A DNA stretch of 64,000 nucleotides, from positions 28,907,916-28,971,915 of the forward strand of contig CM067367.1 in the NCBI GenBank assembly GCA_034401795.1, in the 5' to 3' direction. A program made the position numbers and the translations under genes. This DNA is from Chaetoderma sp. LZ-2023a. Lineage: Eukaryota > Mollusca > Caudofoveata > Chaetodermatida > Chaetodermatidae. Positions 38,904 through 50,404 of the stretch are shown piece by piece. Each line of letters begins with the position of its first letter. The first letter of the stretch is position 1. Under the pieces are notes generated by a model. The model had not been told where the DNA came from and did no database searches. It saw only the letters and a list, made by a program, of their open reading frames with translations.

Positions 38904-39311
38904 GGACCTTTCCACTGTATCCATCCATCATATGACGTCATAATCAGTTACGTGACGTATATAATGACATCGCAAACAATGACGTCTTTATGACGTCATG
39001 AATCACGAAGACAAGTACGTCACGAACGCATAGTTGAAGGCAGACTATTCGTTATTATACAAATTGTATGTCTTTACTATTTAAAAAATATCCTGTTGAA
39101 TATTTTGAAACTAATTTAACTGGGCGCTGCTGCTACCATAGGCAGCAACAGCACCCAGTCAAATTAGTTTCAAAATATTTAATAGCTTACCTGTATAATT
39201 TTCTAGAAATTGATAGTCAAGAAGTTCAGAGATCGATCGATTCCACCACAAGCGAGGTGTGGGTGGAGCTTAGATAGAGATGGGCGGGCATAGCTAAAAC
39301 TGAAAAGGTCC
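38904..39311 (+). mobile_element. CRE-MITE (family A) with AT target duplication
   Basis: GGACCTTTCC to GGTCC, 408 bp, AT at 38902-38903 and 39312-39313. TGACGTCA at 38933-38940 and 38991-38998. The same insertion is at 44835, so it predates the long duplication. The empty form is GTCAGCAATATTCATT near 20045 and 26465. Confidence 0.93.
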
Positions 39312-39354
39312 ATATTCATTGAGCGTGAGTCCTAATCTGAGCTCTGACCATATT

Positions 39355-39690
39355 AGCATTTAAGTATGCATCTTTTCACATCGCGGTCAGTGGTATATCA
39401 CAAGCAATATCAGCTCTGAGATCATATGATTTCACAATATGATAGGAAACTATGTAACAGAGGCCAGCATCGGGAGCAGAGGTTCTAGCGTGGAGTCGGC
39501 ATCAGGACGATGACACCTAGCACTGCACAGCGAGGATGTAATTCTCACCAAGCTAAATCATGGTTGTGTCCGCATACACCATGACATATAGAATCGACTG
39601 ACTGGCGGTGTTAGCAAAGAACAAGGCAAACTAAATATAAACTGATTAATTTTGTAAATCTGTTTCCCACTACTAAATGAGTGGTGGAGT
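39355..39690 (+). repeat. U repeat, copy 11
   Basis: Core directly after the MITE. Matches 45288-45640 in the partner segment. Confidence 0.75.
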
Positions 39691-39869
39691 TCTAATCAAG
39701 ATTAGCTAGACATGTATTCCCCCATTGGGATTGAAAGCCTATCTAGAAATGAGATGACTAGTAAGTCTAGTATACGGTCTAGCAAGTCTTAAACAGCCAC
39801 CTTAGACAGAAACAGAGAGGCGTCATAACAGACAGATGGTCGCTTAATACAAGTCCTAATGGATGTAGT

Positions 39870-40515
39870 CACCTTAGCTATTCCCTACCCATCTCTATCT
39901 AAGCTCCACCCACGCTTATCCCGTGTTGGGATTAATCGATCTCTGCACTCTCTGAATTTTACTGTCCAGAAAATTAGACAGGTAAGCTGTTAAATATTTT
40001 GAAACAACAGCTTCAAGCAACATAATTTTTCAAAATAAACACCATTAGTTTCAAAATATGCAATAGAATATTGATTAAATAGGAAAGACATACAATTTGT
40101 ACACCTTGGCGGACTATTAAGCTTATGTATGTATGATTACTGTATTCTGCGGCTGTAGTAGTAGAAACATCCTACAGCTGCAATCAGTCTTCTTCGCGTT
40201 TGGCCACTGTGTCTTGTCCTCTGCCGAAATCCTTTGCTTCCTCAGGTCCATTCTTGATTTGAGTGTACCGAGTCCTGCTTTCTTGAGGTCACCTCGTAGC
40301 ACGCTTAGCAGATTTATACAATGACGTCCTCTCCTGGCTTTGTATTTGCTGGCTCCGAGTAGGGCGAATTCCAAGGCTCTCTGTGCTGGTGTCTCATCTG
40401 GCATCCTTAGCACATGGCCAAACATTAAGTGTATATGATGGACTAAATCATGTCATTCATGATGTAATTAATTAATAATTGACTATACATGACACAGTTG
40501 ATTATGGCATCATAT
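39870..40515 (-). mobile_element. CRE-MITE (family A), reversed, interrupted by a LINE end
   Basis: The MITE body is split by the LINE fragment at 40122-40423. The partner without that insertion is 45785-46150. The hairpin is mostly replaced by AACAACAGCTTCAAGCAACA sequence in both partners. Confidence 0.75.
40122..40423 (-). mobile_element. 5'-truncated LINE insertion, 302 bp, with 6-bp target duplication
   Basis: ATTAAG flanks it on both sides (40116-40121 and 40424-40429), and the paralogue at about 46035 lacks the insert. On the minus strand the frame reads MFGHVLRMPDETPAQRALEF and continues through a basic RRGRHC segment, typical of the extreme C-terminus of some LINE ORF2 proteins. The fragment ends in a short (CATA)n-like tail at 40122-40140. 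A 5' truncation plus simple tail plus duplication fits target-primed reverse transcription. Confidence 0.9.
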
Positions 40516-40544
40516 GATTGACTGCTAAAATACATTCCTCTATT

Positions 40545-41185
40545 GTCATCTGAAATTCAACAAAATCTAGACATGTGTTTTAGATCACCTACATGTCATT
40601 GACTCCAGAATTAAAAGCAAAATGTTGTTTTTGTCAAAAGGAATAGTTCAATAAGAATTCAATATCACCTCTCTGTGTAAGATGCTTGAGGTAGAATGTC
40701 TGATGCTCTCCAGTCACATATGGAATGTGATCAACAAGCCCTCAACCCTGAAGCGTCTCCCGTCCAGGCTGCTTGAGCCAGGATCAACTATGCTATTATG
40801 CTGTAATTTGATGTCAGGATATTAAACGGTATCTAGTTCACAAACAACAGCTTCAAGCAACATCATCATTCATAATAAGCACCAGCTAACTCGTAGAAAG
40901 AAGATGAAATAATGCATGATGTTTATTCAATGACACAAATATTTTGACTGATAATTGGGATGGTTAATGACGACACTTTGAAAGCGTGTGTATTAATGAA
41001 GGTGAGGTTGACTAAGAAACAATCAGATAAATTATTTTGAAGATATATAACTCTAATAATAAATCTGCGGAAAGCACGAGTTCATAAATTTATTATTTTT
41101 GTCCTTACAAATTATAAGATGCTGATATAATATTGTCCGCAGTTTTTCCTGAGCCCAACTTTTAAACAGCATTCTGGACTTAATA
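40545..41185 (+). repeat. V module, copy 5
   Basis: Complete V. The partner at 46180-46610 has lost about 170 bp from its middle. Confidence 0.7.
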
Positions 41186-41187
41186 AC

Positions 41188-41660
41188 ATTTAAGTATGCG
41201 TCTGTTCAGAGCTCGCTGAGTAACATATCATTAGCAATATCAGCTCTGAGACCATATGATTTCACAATATAATAGGAAAGTAGGCAACCGAGGCCAGCAT
41301 CGGGAGCAGAGGATCTAGCGTGGAATCAGGATCATAGTCATGACATCTAGCACTGCACAGCGAGTATGTAATTTCTCACCAAGCTAAATCATGGTTGTGC
41401 TGCATAAGACATGATGTATGGAATAGACTGTGTGGCAGCGATGGTAAAGAACAAGCCTACCTAAATATGAACTGATTTAATTTTTTAAATCTATTTCACA
41501 CTAAAGCATGAGTGGGAATATATGCATTCTAATCAGGGTTAGTCACACCCACATGTTATATTTGACACATCCACTTTATATAGATTTTCTATAATGACGG
41601 ATATTTATTTCTGTCTTTGTATCTGCCACCAATGATTCTAATTATGAAATTTGTTTTGTA
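41188..41660 (+). repeat. U repeat, copy 12
   Basis: Core followed by the pre-minisatellite segment, as at 23993. Confidence 0.78.
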
Positions 41661-41668
41661 TAAATTTG

Positions 41669-42040
41669 TGATGTGCGTATCTTACACACTATAGGCTCTG
41701 GTTTGCGTGTCTTACACACTGTAGGCTCTGCTGTGCGTGTCTTACACACTATAGGCTCTGGTATGCGTGTCTTACACGCTCTAGGCTATGATTTGCGGGT
41801 CTTACACACTATAGGCTCTGGTATGCGTGTCTCACATACTATAGGCACTGGTGTGCGTGTCTTACACACTATAGTGTCTATAGTCTCTGGTTTACGTGTC
41901 TTACACACTATAGGCTCTGGTTTACCCGTCTTACACACTATAGGCTCTGGTTTACCCGTCTTACGCACAATAGGCTCTGGTTTGCGTATCTTACACACCA
42001 TAGGCGCTGGTTTGCGTATCTTACACACTATAGGCGCCTA
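41669..42040 (+). repeat. Minisatellite 2, 30-bp unit, ~12 units
   Basis: Same unit family as minisatellite 1 and same position relative to U, but units are mostly 30 bp. The frame therefore stays open and encodes a ten-residue repeat like RVLHTIGSGL, which I treat as a by-product. Confidence 0.95.
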
Positions 42041-42059
42041 TGTGATGGGTACAGAATGT

Positions 42060-43110
42060 AATCAGAAAAGGAACTTATCATTTTGCATTCTGGAAACAAC
42101 ATTCAAATAAGAATTGCAAAATGAATTGCAGAATGGTGTAATCCGATCTTTCAATCAAGTATCTGATGCTATGCTTAATTACGTCATGTGTAGGCTAACA
42201 TCACTGTGCCATATCTCGCTCCATCAGGAACATTTAAATGTCAGTCAAGTGTGTAAATTGTTTGTCTTTACTATTTAAGAAATATTCTGTTGAATATTTG
42301 GATACTAATTTGAATGGGTGTTGCCATAGACATCAACAACATCCCGTGAACTTAGTTTCAAAATATCCAACAGCTTACCTGTAGACGTACCTTGAATTTG
42401 GGTTTCTGGGAATTCACACTGAAGCATCTATCACCCAGGATGCTTGTGCCAGGATCAACTATGCTATTATGCTGTCATTTGATGTCAGGATATTAAACTA
42501 GATCTAGTTCACAAACAACAGCTTCACGCAACATCATTTTTCAAAATGAACACCAGCTGACTCATAGAAATAAGATGAAATAATGCATGATGTTTATTCA
42601 ATAACATAAATGTTTAAGTTGATTCTTGGGATGGTTAATGAAGATGGTTTGAAAGCGTGTGTATTAATGAAGGTTTAATTTAATTAACACTATGTTGAAT
42701 ATCTTGAGACTAATTTTAAATCAAAGTGGTTTCGAAATATTCAACAACATATACGTGTACAGTTACCTTGAAATTTAGATTCTTTGAATTCAGGCATTTT
42801 CAAAATAAAGACCAGCTAGCTCATAGAGAGGAGGTGAATAAAATCTACGTTGATAATTCTATAATGTAAATGTTTAGACTGATACGTGGGATGGTTGATG
42901 ATGACAGTATCAAGGCGTGTGTGTTAATGAAGGTGAGATTGACTAAGAAATAATCAGCTAAGTTGTCTTAAGGATATATAATTCCAATAATAAATCTGTG
43001 TAAAGCACGAGTTCATATATTTATCATCTTTGCCCTTACAGCTTATAAGATGCAGATATAGTATCGTCAGCAGTTTTCCCTGAACCCAAGCTTTAAGCAG
43101 AACTCTGAGC
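42060..43110 (+). repeat. Mosaic of W, V and hairpin remnants
   Basis: W hairpin core (42285-42375), then V pieces joined out of order at about 42420, 42660 and 42790. This suggests deletions or recombination between array units. Confidence 0.65.
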
Positions 43111-43111
43111 T

Positions 43112-43610
43112 TAAAAACATGTAAGTATGAGTCTGTTCACATCTCATTCAGATATTATATCACACACATTATCAGCTCTGAGACGATATGATTTCCAAAA
43201 TTAGGTAATCGACGCCAGCATCGGGAGCAGAGGTTCTCGCGTGGAATCAGTATCAGGGTGATGATATCTAGCACTGCACAGCGAGGATGTAATTTCTCAC
43301 CAAGCTAAATGATGGTTGTGTCTGCATAAGACATGATGTATGGAATATACTGCATGGTAGCGATGGCAAAGAACAAGCCAGCCTAAATATGAACTGATTA
43401 ATTTTGTGAATCCATTTCACACTACAGATTGAGTGGGGAATATAAGCATTCTAATGAGGATTAGTCATACCCAAATGTTACGTACACATTCTATCGATTT
43501 TCTACAATGACAGACATGTATTTGTGTCTTTATATCTGGCTCCAATGATTGTAATTATGAAATTTGTGGAAGGTTTTGAATACAGTTGTCGTTTCCATTA
43601 CAGGCTCCAT
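43112..43610 (+). repeat. U repeat, copy 13
   Basis: Provides the empty site (CCAATGATTGTAATTATGAA, about 43540) for the MITE at 37204. Confidence 0.78.
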
Positions 43611-43639
43611 GGTAATGTGGACAGAGTGTAACCAGAATG

Positions 43640-44830
43640 TGAACTTATCATCTTACATTCTGGAAACAACATTCTAATAAGAATTACAAAATGAATTACA
43701 AAATGGAGTAATCCGATCTGTCAATCAACTATCTGATGCTATGCTTAATTGCCTCACGTATAGGCTAGCATCACAGTACATAGTGCCATATCTCGCTCTG
43801 TCAGGAACATTGGAATGACAATCAAGTGTGTTAATTGTATGGCTTTGCTATTTAATAAATATTCTGTAGAATATCTGGATACTAATTTGAATTGGTGCTG
43901 CCATAAACAGCAACAACATCCAGTCAAATTAGTTTCAAAATATCCAACAACTTACCTGTATAGCGTTACCTTGAAATTGGGATTCTGGGAATTCAGGATT
44001 CAAATTAATTTAATTCATTCCAAAATGATGCAGCAAAAGTTGGCGGAGGTTAGGTAAAAATGGGCGTGGCATAGCTACAAAATGGATCCTTTATACTGTA
44101 TTATCTTCCCAGTTCCCTAATCTTGTACCATCAATTCCACAATAAAGCCAAGAAGCCAATTAAACACAGAAGATTTTCCATGAAAATATTAGCATTTCAT
44201 CAATAGCTTAACAACTATTCGCATTGATTTTTCTTATTACCATTGGAGATAATATGCCTTCCAATCGCACATCCATAGGGGACACACTGACCACGTGACC
44301 TGCGATGTTGATCTCCATGAATCCTGGGTGTAATTAAGCAGGAGATAATTTCAGGAGGTCACAAAAAACAACATCCATGTTTTTGTCAGAAGGAATATCT
44401 CGACAAATATTCAATATCATCTTTCTGTGTAAGCTGCTTGAGGGAGAATGTAAGGTGTCTGATAACCAATATGATCTATGAGGACTCGCCCTCAAGCTGG
44501 TGCTCGATCCTGGATGAACCATGCTACCATGCTGTAACATCGTGTCACTCAGGATATTAACATGTATCCAGCTAGCAAATAACAGCTTACAGCAACATAA
44601 TTCTCAAATAAACACCAGCTAACTCTCAGAAATTAGATGAAATAATGCTCGATGAGCATTCAGCCATAGAAATGGTGAAATTGATGGCGATGATGGCTGA
44701 TGATGGCAGGTTGAGGACTTACGCAACTATCAGCTAAACTGTTTTGTGAGTCTGACAAAACCGAAGATCTCAAATTCAAGGAATGTTATTATAATAACTC
44801 GTGACATGCATCTATCATATCAATCGTCAG
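43640..44830 (+). repeat. W/X module, copy 3
   Basis: Closely matches 37680-38890, including the hairpin core near 43855-43950. Confidence 0.75.
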
Positions 44831-44834
44831 CAAT

Positions 44835-45243
44835 GGACCTTTCCACTGTATCCATCCATCATATGACGTCATAATCAGCTACGTGACGTATATAATGACA
44901 TCACACTCAATGACGGCATTATGACCTCATGAATGACGCAGATATGTACGTCACGAACGCAAAATTGACGACAGACTATTCGTTGTTGTACGAATTGTAT
45001 GTTATTACTACTTAAAAAATATCCTGTTGAATATTTTGAAACTAATTTAACTGGGCGCTGTTGCTGCCATACGCAGCAACAGCATGCAGTTAAATTAGTT
45101 TAGAAATATTCAACAGCTTACCTTTATAATTTTCTGGAAATTGAGAGTCAGGAAGTTAAGAGATCGATCGATTCCAGCACAAGCTAGGTGTGGGTGGAGC
45201 TTAGATAGAGATGGGCGGGGCATAGTTGAAACTGAAAAGGTCC
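44835..45243 (+). mobile_element. CRE-MITE (family A), duplicated together with its flanks
   Basis: AT at 44833-44834 and 45244-45245. Same site as 38904. Hairpin near-perfect (about 45025-45117) with loop GCTGCCATACGCAGC. Confidence 0.93.
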
Positions 45244-45287
45244 ATATTCATTGAGCCGGGATTCTAATCTGAGCTTTGATCATATTA

Positions 45288-45640
45288 ACATTTAAGTATG
45301 CATCTGTTCACATATCGGTCAGTAATATATAACAAGCAATATCGGGTCTGAGATCATATGATTTCACAATATGATAAGGAATTATGTAACCGAGGCCAGC
45401 AATCAAAGCAGAGATTCTAGCGTGGAATCAGCATCACGACGATTACATCTAGCACTGCATAACGATGATGTAATTTCTCACTGAGCTAAATCATGGCTGT
45501 GTCCGCATAAAACATGATATACAGAATAGACTGATTGACAGGGTTGGCAAAGAACAAGCCAACCTAAATATAAACTGATTAATTTTGCAAATCTATTTCC
45601 CACTACTGATTTGAGTGGTAGAGTTCTAATCAAGATTAGC
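45288..45640 (+). repeat. U repeat, copy 14
   Basis: Partner of 39355-39690. Confidence 0.75.
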
Positions 45641-45784
45641 TAGACATGTATTCCTCCATTGGACTTGAAAGCCTATCTGGAAATGAGATGACTAGGATAT
45701 GGTCTAGCAAGTCTTAAACAACCACCATAGAAAGAACAAAAGAGTGCTCTTTATAGACAGGTGGCCGCTTAATACAAGTCCTGA

Positions 45785-46150
45785 TGGATGAATCCACTTT
45801 AGCTATTCCCCACCCATCTCTAGCTAAGCTCCAACCACGCTTCTCCCATGTTGGAATTAATTGATCTCTGCACTCTCTGAATCTCAATGTCAAGAACACG
45901 ATACAGGTAAGCTGTTAAATATTTTGAAACAACAGCTTAAAGCAACATTTTTCAAAATAAACACCATTAGTTTCAAAACATGCAACAGAATATTGATTAA
46001 ATAGTAAAGACATAGAATTTGTACACATTGGCTGACGATTAATCGTATATGATGGACTAAATCGTGACATTCATGATGTAATTGGTTAATACGTCAGACT
46101 ACACATGACATAGTTGATTATGACGTCATATGATTGACTTAGAAAATGGA
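45785..46150 (-). mobile_element. CRE-MITE (family A), reversed; empty site for the LINE at 40122
   Basis: Intact across the position where the partner carries the LINE fragment: GACGATTAATCGTATATGAT near 46033. TGACGTCA near 46120. Confidence 0.78.
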
Positions 46151-46179
46151 TTCCTCTATTGGCATCTGAAATTCGATAA

Positions 46180-46610
46180 AATCTAGATATGTGTTTTAGA
46201 TCACCTAAATGTCATGGGACGACTCTAGAATGAAAAACAACATCATAATTTTTGTCAAAAGGAATATCTCAAGAAATATTCGATATCACTTCTCTGTGTT
46301 AGATGCTTGAGGGAGAATGTAAGGTACTATCCAGTCACATATGCACTATGATCAACAAGCGCTCAACACTGAAGCATTTACCAGTCAGTCTGCTTGAGCC
46401 AGGATCAACTATGATACTAATGAAAGTGAGATTATTAACTAAGAAACAATCAGCTAAGTTGTCTTGAAGATATATAATTCTAATAATAAATCTGCGGAAA
46501 GCCTGAGCTCATAAATTTATCATCTTTGTCCTTACAACTTATAAGACGCTGATATAATATTGTCAGCAAATTTTCCTGAACCCATCCGTTAAGTAGAGAT
46601 CTGAACTTAA
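46180..46610 (+). repeat. V module, copy 6, internally deleted
   Basis: The segment between CAACTATGATACTAATG and the V end is shorter than in all other copies. Confidence 0.68.
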
Positions 46611-46611
46611 T

Positions 46612-46990
46612 AACATTTAAGTATGGGTCTGATCACAGCTCACTCAGTAATATATCACTTGCAATATCAGCTCGGAGACCGTATGATTTCACAATATGAT
46701 AGAAAATTAGGTAACCGAGGCCAGCATCTGGAGCAGAGGTTCTAGCGTGAAATCCGTGTCAGGGTGATGAGATCTAGATAACGCAGCAAGGATGCAATTT
46801 CTCACCAAACTAAATCATGCTCATTGTCTCAACTCGGTGTTGTGTTGTGCAGTAGATGAAGGGTTCTAAGGCAGTACAAGAACATAAGTCACGCTGAATA
46901 TAAATTGGTTACCGTCTTTTCTATTAGGTTAAGGATGGTGAAAATATCTGAGTTCAGAATTCTGATCAGATTTAAATTTATATATCCATA
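46612..46990 (+). repeat. U repeat, copy 15, last on the + strand
   Basis: Ends in GAATTCTGATCAGATTTAAA. The mirror-image sequence AAATCTAAATCTGATTAGAA opens the minus-strand copy at 48455. Confidence 0.8.
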
Positions 46991-47045
46991 CATCAATCTC
47001 CCACTCTCCAACATATATTGTTCTCACATCAGAATCTAGTCTGAG

Positions 47046-47123
47046 TTCTCTAACTCCACCCTATGCCGATTCTGATATGCCAGGCCTGGCATATCAGAAT
47101 CGGCATAGGGTGGAGTTAGAGAA
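47046..47123. repeat. 78-bp perfect palindrome without spacer
   Basis: Two 39-base arms meet at AGGCCT (centre between 47084 and 47085). Each base from 47046 to 47084 pairs with 47085-47123 without mismatch. The arms contain CCACCCTATGCCGATTCTGA. No coding content. Confidence 0.95.
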
Positions 47124-47271
47124 TCGGACTAATCAGAATCATTAACGGGTCATTCATTTTCGTGTGATCAAATATGTTACTGGCACAATCTGTCATCTTT
47201 TTACTCATCTGTAATTAGCTGTTGATTACTCTAAGCTAATAGACAGAATCTTGCAGTAAACAATATCAAGA

Positions 47272-47365
47272 TCTATTATCCAATATTGACTCGTATCATC
47301 CTGTATCGACCCATATTATCCAACATGAGCAAATATTATCCAGGGCCAACCAGTATTATTTAACT
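47272..47365 (+). repeat. ~20-bp minisatellite, 4 degenerate units
   Basis: Units of the form TATTATCCAACATGAGCAAA. Confidence 0.65.
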
Positions 47366-47825
47366 AACTACAGCAAAACAATCTTAGACATATAGCCATC
47401 TTAGCTAAAAACGAAAAATTACGTCCTAGAAACAGATAGGGTTATACGATAGCTCGATCGTTAGAAGCGATATATCTGGTGCCATGCGATGCTGTTGGTT
47501 AAAATTGATTAACTATCTTACTTAAATAACTACTATCTTTAGCCACGAAAGACATGTTAAAGATTTTTAGGATATTTTGACATCGATCGGTTGACTATCA
47601 GTGGCCATGTAACCAGGATGGCGTGAACTCAGACGGATGGGATATTGTGGGATGGATTAAACTGAGGTGGTGTGTGTTGGTTGGATCCGATGTGGCATAG
47701 GTTGTATTGCAATAATATGATTAAGCCAGCTGTAATGCTTTACTCTGTGTGTTGTGATGGTTGGTGATGGTTGGTCTCAGGTGAATTGAGGCTATGATTT
47801 AGCTGATATGCACTGGCTGGCCTCT

Positions 47826-47925
47826 ACTGTACTGGAGCGGGTACGCTCAGATGTAGTGGAGTGGGTAGGCTCAGCTGTACTGGAGTAGGTTCCATCAGCT
47901 GTACTGGAGTTGGTAATCTCAGCTG
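47826..47925 (+). repeat. 24-bp minisatellite, 4 units
   Basis: Units such as TGTACTGGAGTGGGTAGGCT followed by CAGC, next to the GGCT tract. Confidence 0.8.
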
Positions 47926-47975
47926 GGTGGTTTCATGCTGCACATAAATAGTCTGGATTGGCGAATACAAATATA

Positions 47976-48049
47976 GCTGGCCGGCTGGCTAGCTGGCTAG
48001 CTGGCTAGCTGGCTAGCTGGTTGGTTGGCTGGTTGGCTCTCTGGCTGAT

Positions 48050-48081
<32 letters not shown>

Positions 48082-48085
48082 TGGT

Positions 48086-48116
<31 letters not shown>

Positions 48117-48119
48117 TTA

Positions 48120-48156
<37 letters not shown>

Positions 48157-48274
48157 TTGGTTGGTTGGTTGGTTGGCTAGTTGGTTGGTTGGCTGGCTGG
48201 TTGGTTAGCTGGCTGGCTCGCTGGCTGGCTGGCTGGCTCTCTGGCTGACTGTTTGACTGCCTGATTGCCTGACT
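47976..48274. repeat. (GGCT)n / (GGTT)n tetranucleotide tract
   Basis: About 300 bp of GGCT and GGTT units with occasional AGCT and CTCT. The minus-strand frame, a serine/glutamine/proline repeat, is a by-product. Confidence 0.97.
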
Positions 48275-48454
48275 AAGGGACATGACGATTTATTGAACTG
48301 CTACCCACAGTCAGAAAAGGATCACAGACAATGCAAAGGTTACAGGGATTCGCCCCAAGGAAGACAGAGAACATCCGATGATGCTGGTGGGATAACAATG
48401 AATGTGAGTGCGAGATTGGTGAATGGACATACCGTATAGAAGGAAACAATTGTA

Positions 48455-48740
48455 AATCTAAATCTGATTAGAATCTTTCTCTCATGCAACACAAAACATT
48501 AATCAATTTATATTCAGCTTGCCTCTTCTGCTCGCTAGTCCTTGGTACACGCTCTCGTCTCTGCACGTGACACCGGATGCAGACATGAATGTGATTTATT
48601 TTGGTGAGAAATTACATCTTCGCCGTGCAGTACTAGATTGCTTAATATCGTATCATATTGTGAAATCATAAGCTCTCAGAACTGATATCGGTAGTGATGT
48701 ATTACCGAGTGAGCTGTGAGCAAGCCAATTCTTAAATATT
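48455..48740 (-). repeat. U repeat, first inverted copy
   Basis: The reverse complement of the U core, from ATTCTAATCAGATTTAG to CTCACTCGGTAATACATC. Forms an inverted pair with 46612-46990 across a ~1.46-kb spacer. Confidence 0.82.
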
Positions 48741-48821
48741 ATTCGAATCATAAATCTGCTGATCTCTCTGGTTCAATGATAATTGCTGATAATATGATGA
48801 ATGTGTTTCAAAATATTTGAA

Positions 48822-48990
48822 ATAGCGTTTATTAAATAGTAAAGACATACAATTCGTACAACGTGTCGGACTATTAATATAAGCGTTTAAGACGAACTAA
48901 ATCGAGCCATTCTTGACGTAATGATTATGACGGCATCTTACACGTATCACATGATAGATGGATGGACAAACTGGAACGGTCCCTTATCTC
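48822..48990 (-). mobile_element. CRE-MITE (family A), right half only
   Basis: From GTTTATTAAATAGTAAAGAC to CTGGAACGGTCC. The hairpin is missing. Confidence 0.7.
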
Positions 48991-49167
48991 CTTCTAATTA
49001 CAGCCAGGACACATGGAGTTTGGCATCTCGGGTCACGTGTACAATGTCACAGAGTTCCTGACTCTAGAGAGGTATTCTCTCCAGGTTTAATAGCAGAATC
49101 AATGAGTATAGCTAGTGAACTATCGATAAAATGCTAATATTTTCGTGGAAATGCGTTTGTGTTTAAT

Positions 49168-49562
49168 TCACCTTTCCAGAGTACCCACCCATCATATGAC
49201 GTCATAATGAGCTGCGCGATGTGTACAATGACATCATAATGAATGACGTCATGAATGATGTCGATAAGTACGTCCCGAACGCATATTTGAACGGTTTATG
49301 CGATGTTGTACAAATTGTTTGCTTTTACTATTTAATAAATATTCAGTTGAATATTTTGTAACTAATTTGACTGGGCGCTGTTGCTGCCATAGGCAGCAAC
49401 AGCACCCAGTCAAATTAGTTACAAAATATTCAACAACTTCCCTGTATAGTTTTCAGGAAATTGATAGCTAGAGCATTCGGGGATCGATCAATCCCAACAC
49501 GGTGAGGTGTGGGTGGAGCATAGCTAGTGATGGGCGGGGCATAGCTAAAAATGGAAAGGTCC
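49168..49562 (+). mobile_element. CRE-MITE (family A), best-preserved hairpin
   Basis: TCACCTTTCC to GGTCC, 395 bp, AT at 49166-49167 and 49563-49564. The flanks join to GTGTTTAATTGGC-like sequence seen intact near 52770 and 53600. The central stem (about 49346-49433) is near perfect around GCTGCCATAGGCAGC. Confidence 0.93.
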
Positions 49563-49569
49563 ATTGGCC

Positions 49570-50400
49570 CCATGGTTTTCATCGCGCAATTGATGATAAG
49601 ATAAGAGAACCGGCTAGAAAAAGCTACGATGGATAAATGATGAATGTGTTTTGAATCTCCGGGGAGATAATTTCATGAATAGTCACAAACTTTCTGTAAT
49701 TTATTTAAAACACCAACTCTGATCTTTCGCAAAATGTTCAATATGGGCATTGCAATGAGGAAAGCAAATCTTGTCAATCATTCTAGACAGTAACGCCTTC
49801 CATAGAAGATGGTCTCTTACGTCATGTGATCTAAGACCCTTGTGTTCACATTGTGACAATTCATATGACAAATGACTAAGCGACTAACCGGCCCCGTTTC
49901 TATGGACGGATATGGTCTCTCATTAAAGTACCCGACGTCATATTCAATGGTCATTTCCATTTTACGTGTATATGACACAAACTGACAGAGTGGATCGCTT
50001 ACCTTATTTTCCTGAAAGTCTTTCAATCGAAATTAGAAATAAATGTAGGGAAAATCATCGTGCTTATTCACGACAAAGTTTAATTTGGAAGCTGTTTCAT
50101 GAGTCTACATTTGTTATTTCACATAATTTATATAATTTGCTATTCTTTGAATCGTCTAACATATAGAGTGAAGGATGCACGAATCAAAAATATCCAAACA
50201 TGTTTTCTGTACCCAGGATCTGACGGCAGTTATGCATGATGTAATCAGCAAGTTAATAATACGTCCATAATAAACTATAAAATCCATAAATAGTGTTATA
50301 TAACAATCAAGCCCGAGGCAACCACAGAAGCAGTGATTCCGCTAAGAGGGTTAGTGAGCGATTCACAGATACACGGGTGCATCTAATCTTGGTTAATAAT
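49570..50400 (+). repeat. Dispersed repeat Y, copy 1
   Basis: Shares CCATAATAAACTATAAAATC-type and GTTATATAACAAT segments with 54215-54650. A 66-codon open frame at 49966-50166 is not kept in the other copy. Confidence 0.6.
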
Positions 50401-50404
50401 TCCT

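Larger units (their letters stand above)
36470..41460 (+). repeat. Long duplicated segment, copy 1
   Basis: Collinear with 42820-46840: U core, W/X module, CRE-MITE, U core, reversed CRE-MITE, V, U. The offset between copies is about 6345 bp at the left and drops to about 5925 after the MITE at 37204, which is present only here. A LINE end at 40122 is also present only here. Confidence 0.82.
42820..46840 (+). repeat. Long duplicated segment, copy 2
   Basis: Partner of 36470-41460. Lacks the two insertions found there (a MITE at 37204 and a LINE at 40122) and has a ~170-bp deletion in V near 46420. Confidence 0.82.

Noticed and set aside
41673..42110. 145-codon open frame with a ten-residue repeat
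   Set aside because: It is a by-product of a 30-bp minisatellite. The homologous array at 24486 has 29-bp units that break the frame, and the unit is also open on the other strand.
48005..48283. Serine/glutamine/proline-rich open frame
   Set aside because: Direct translation of a GGCT/GGTT tetranucleotide tract; no flanking coding signal.
49966..50166. 66-codon open frame
   Set aside because: No domain, and the related repeat copy at 54215-54650 does not keep it.
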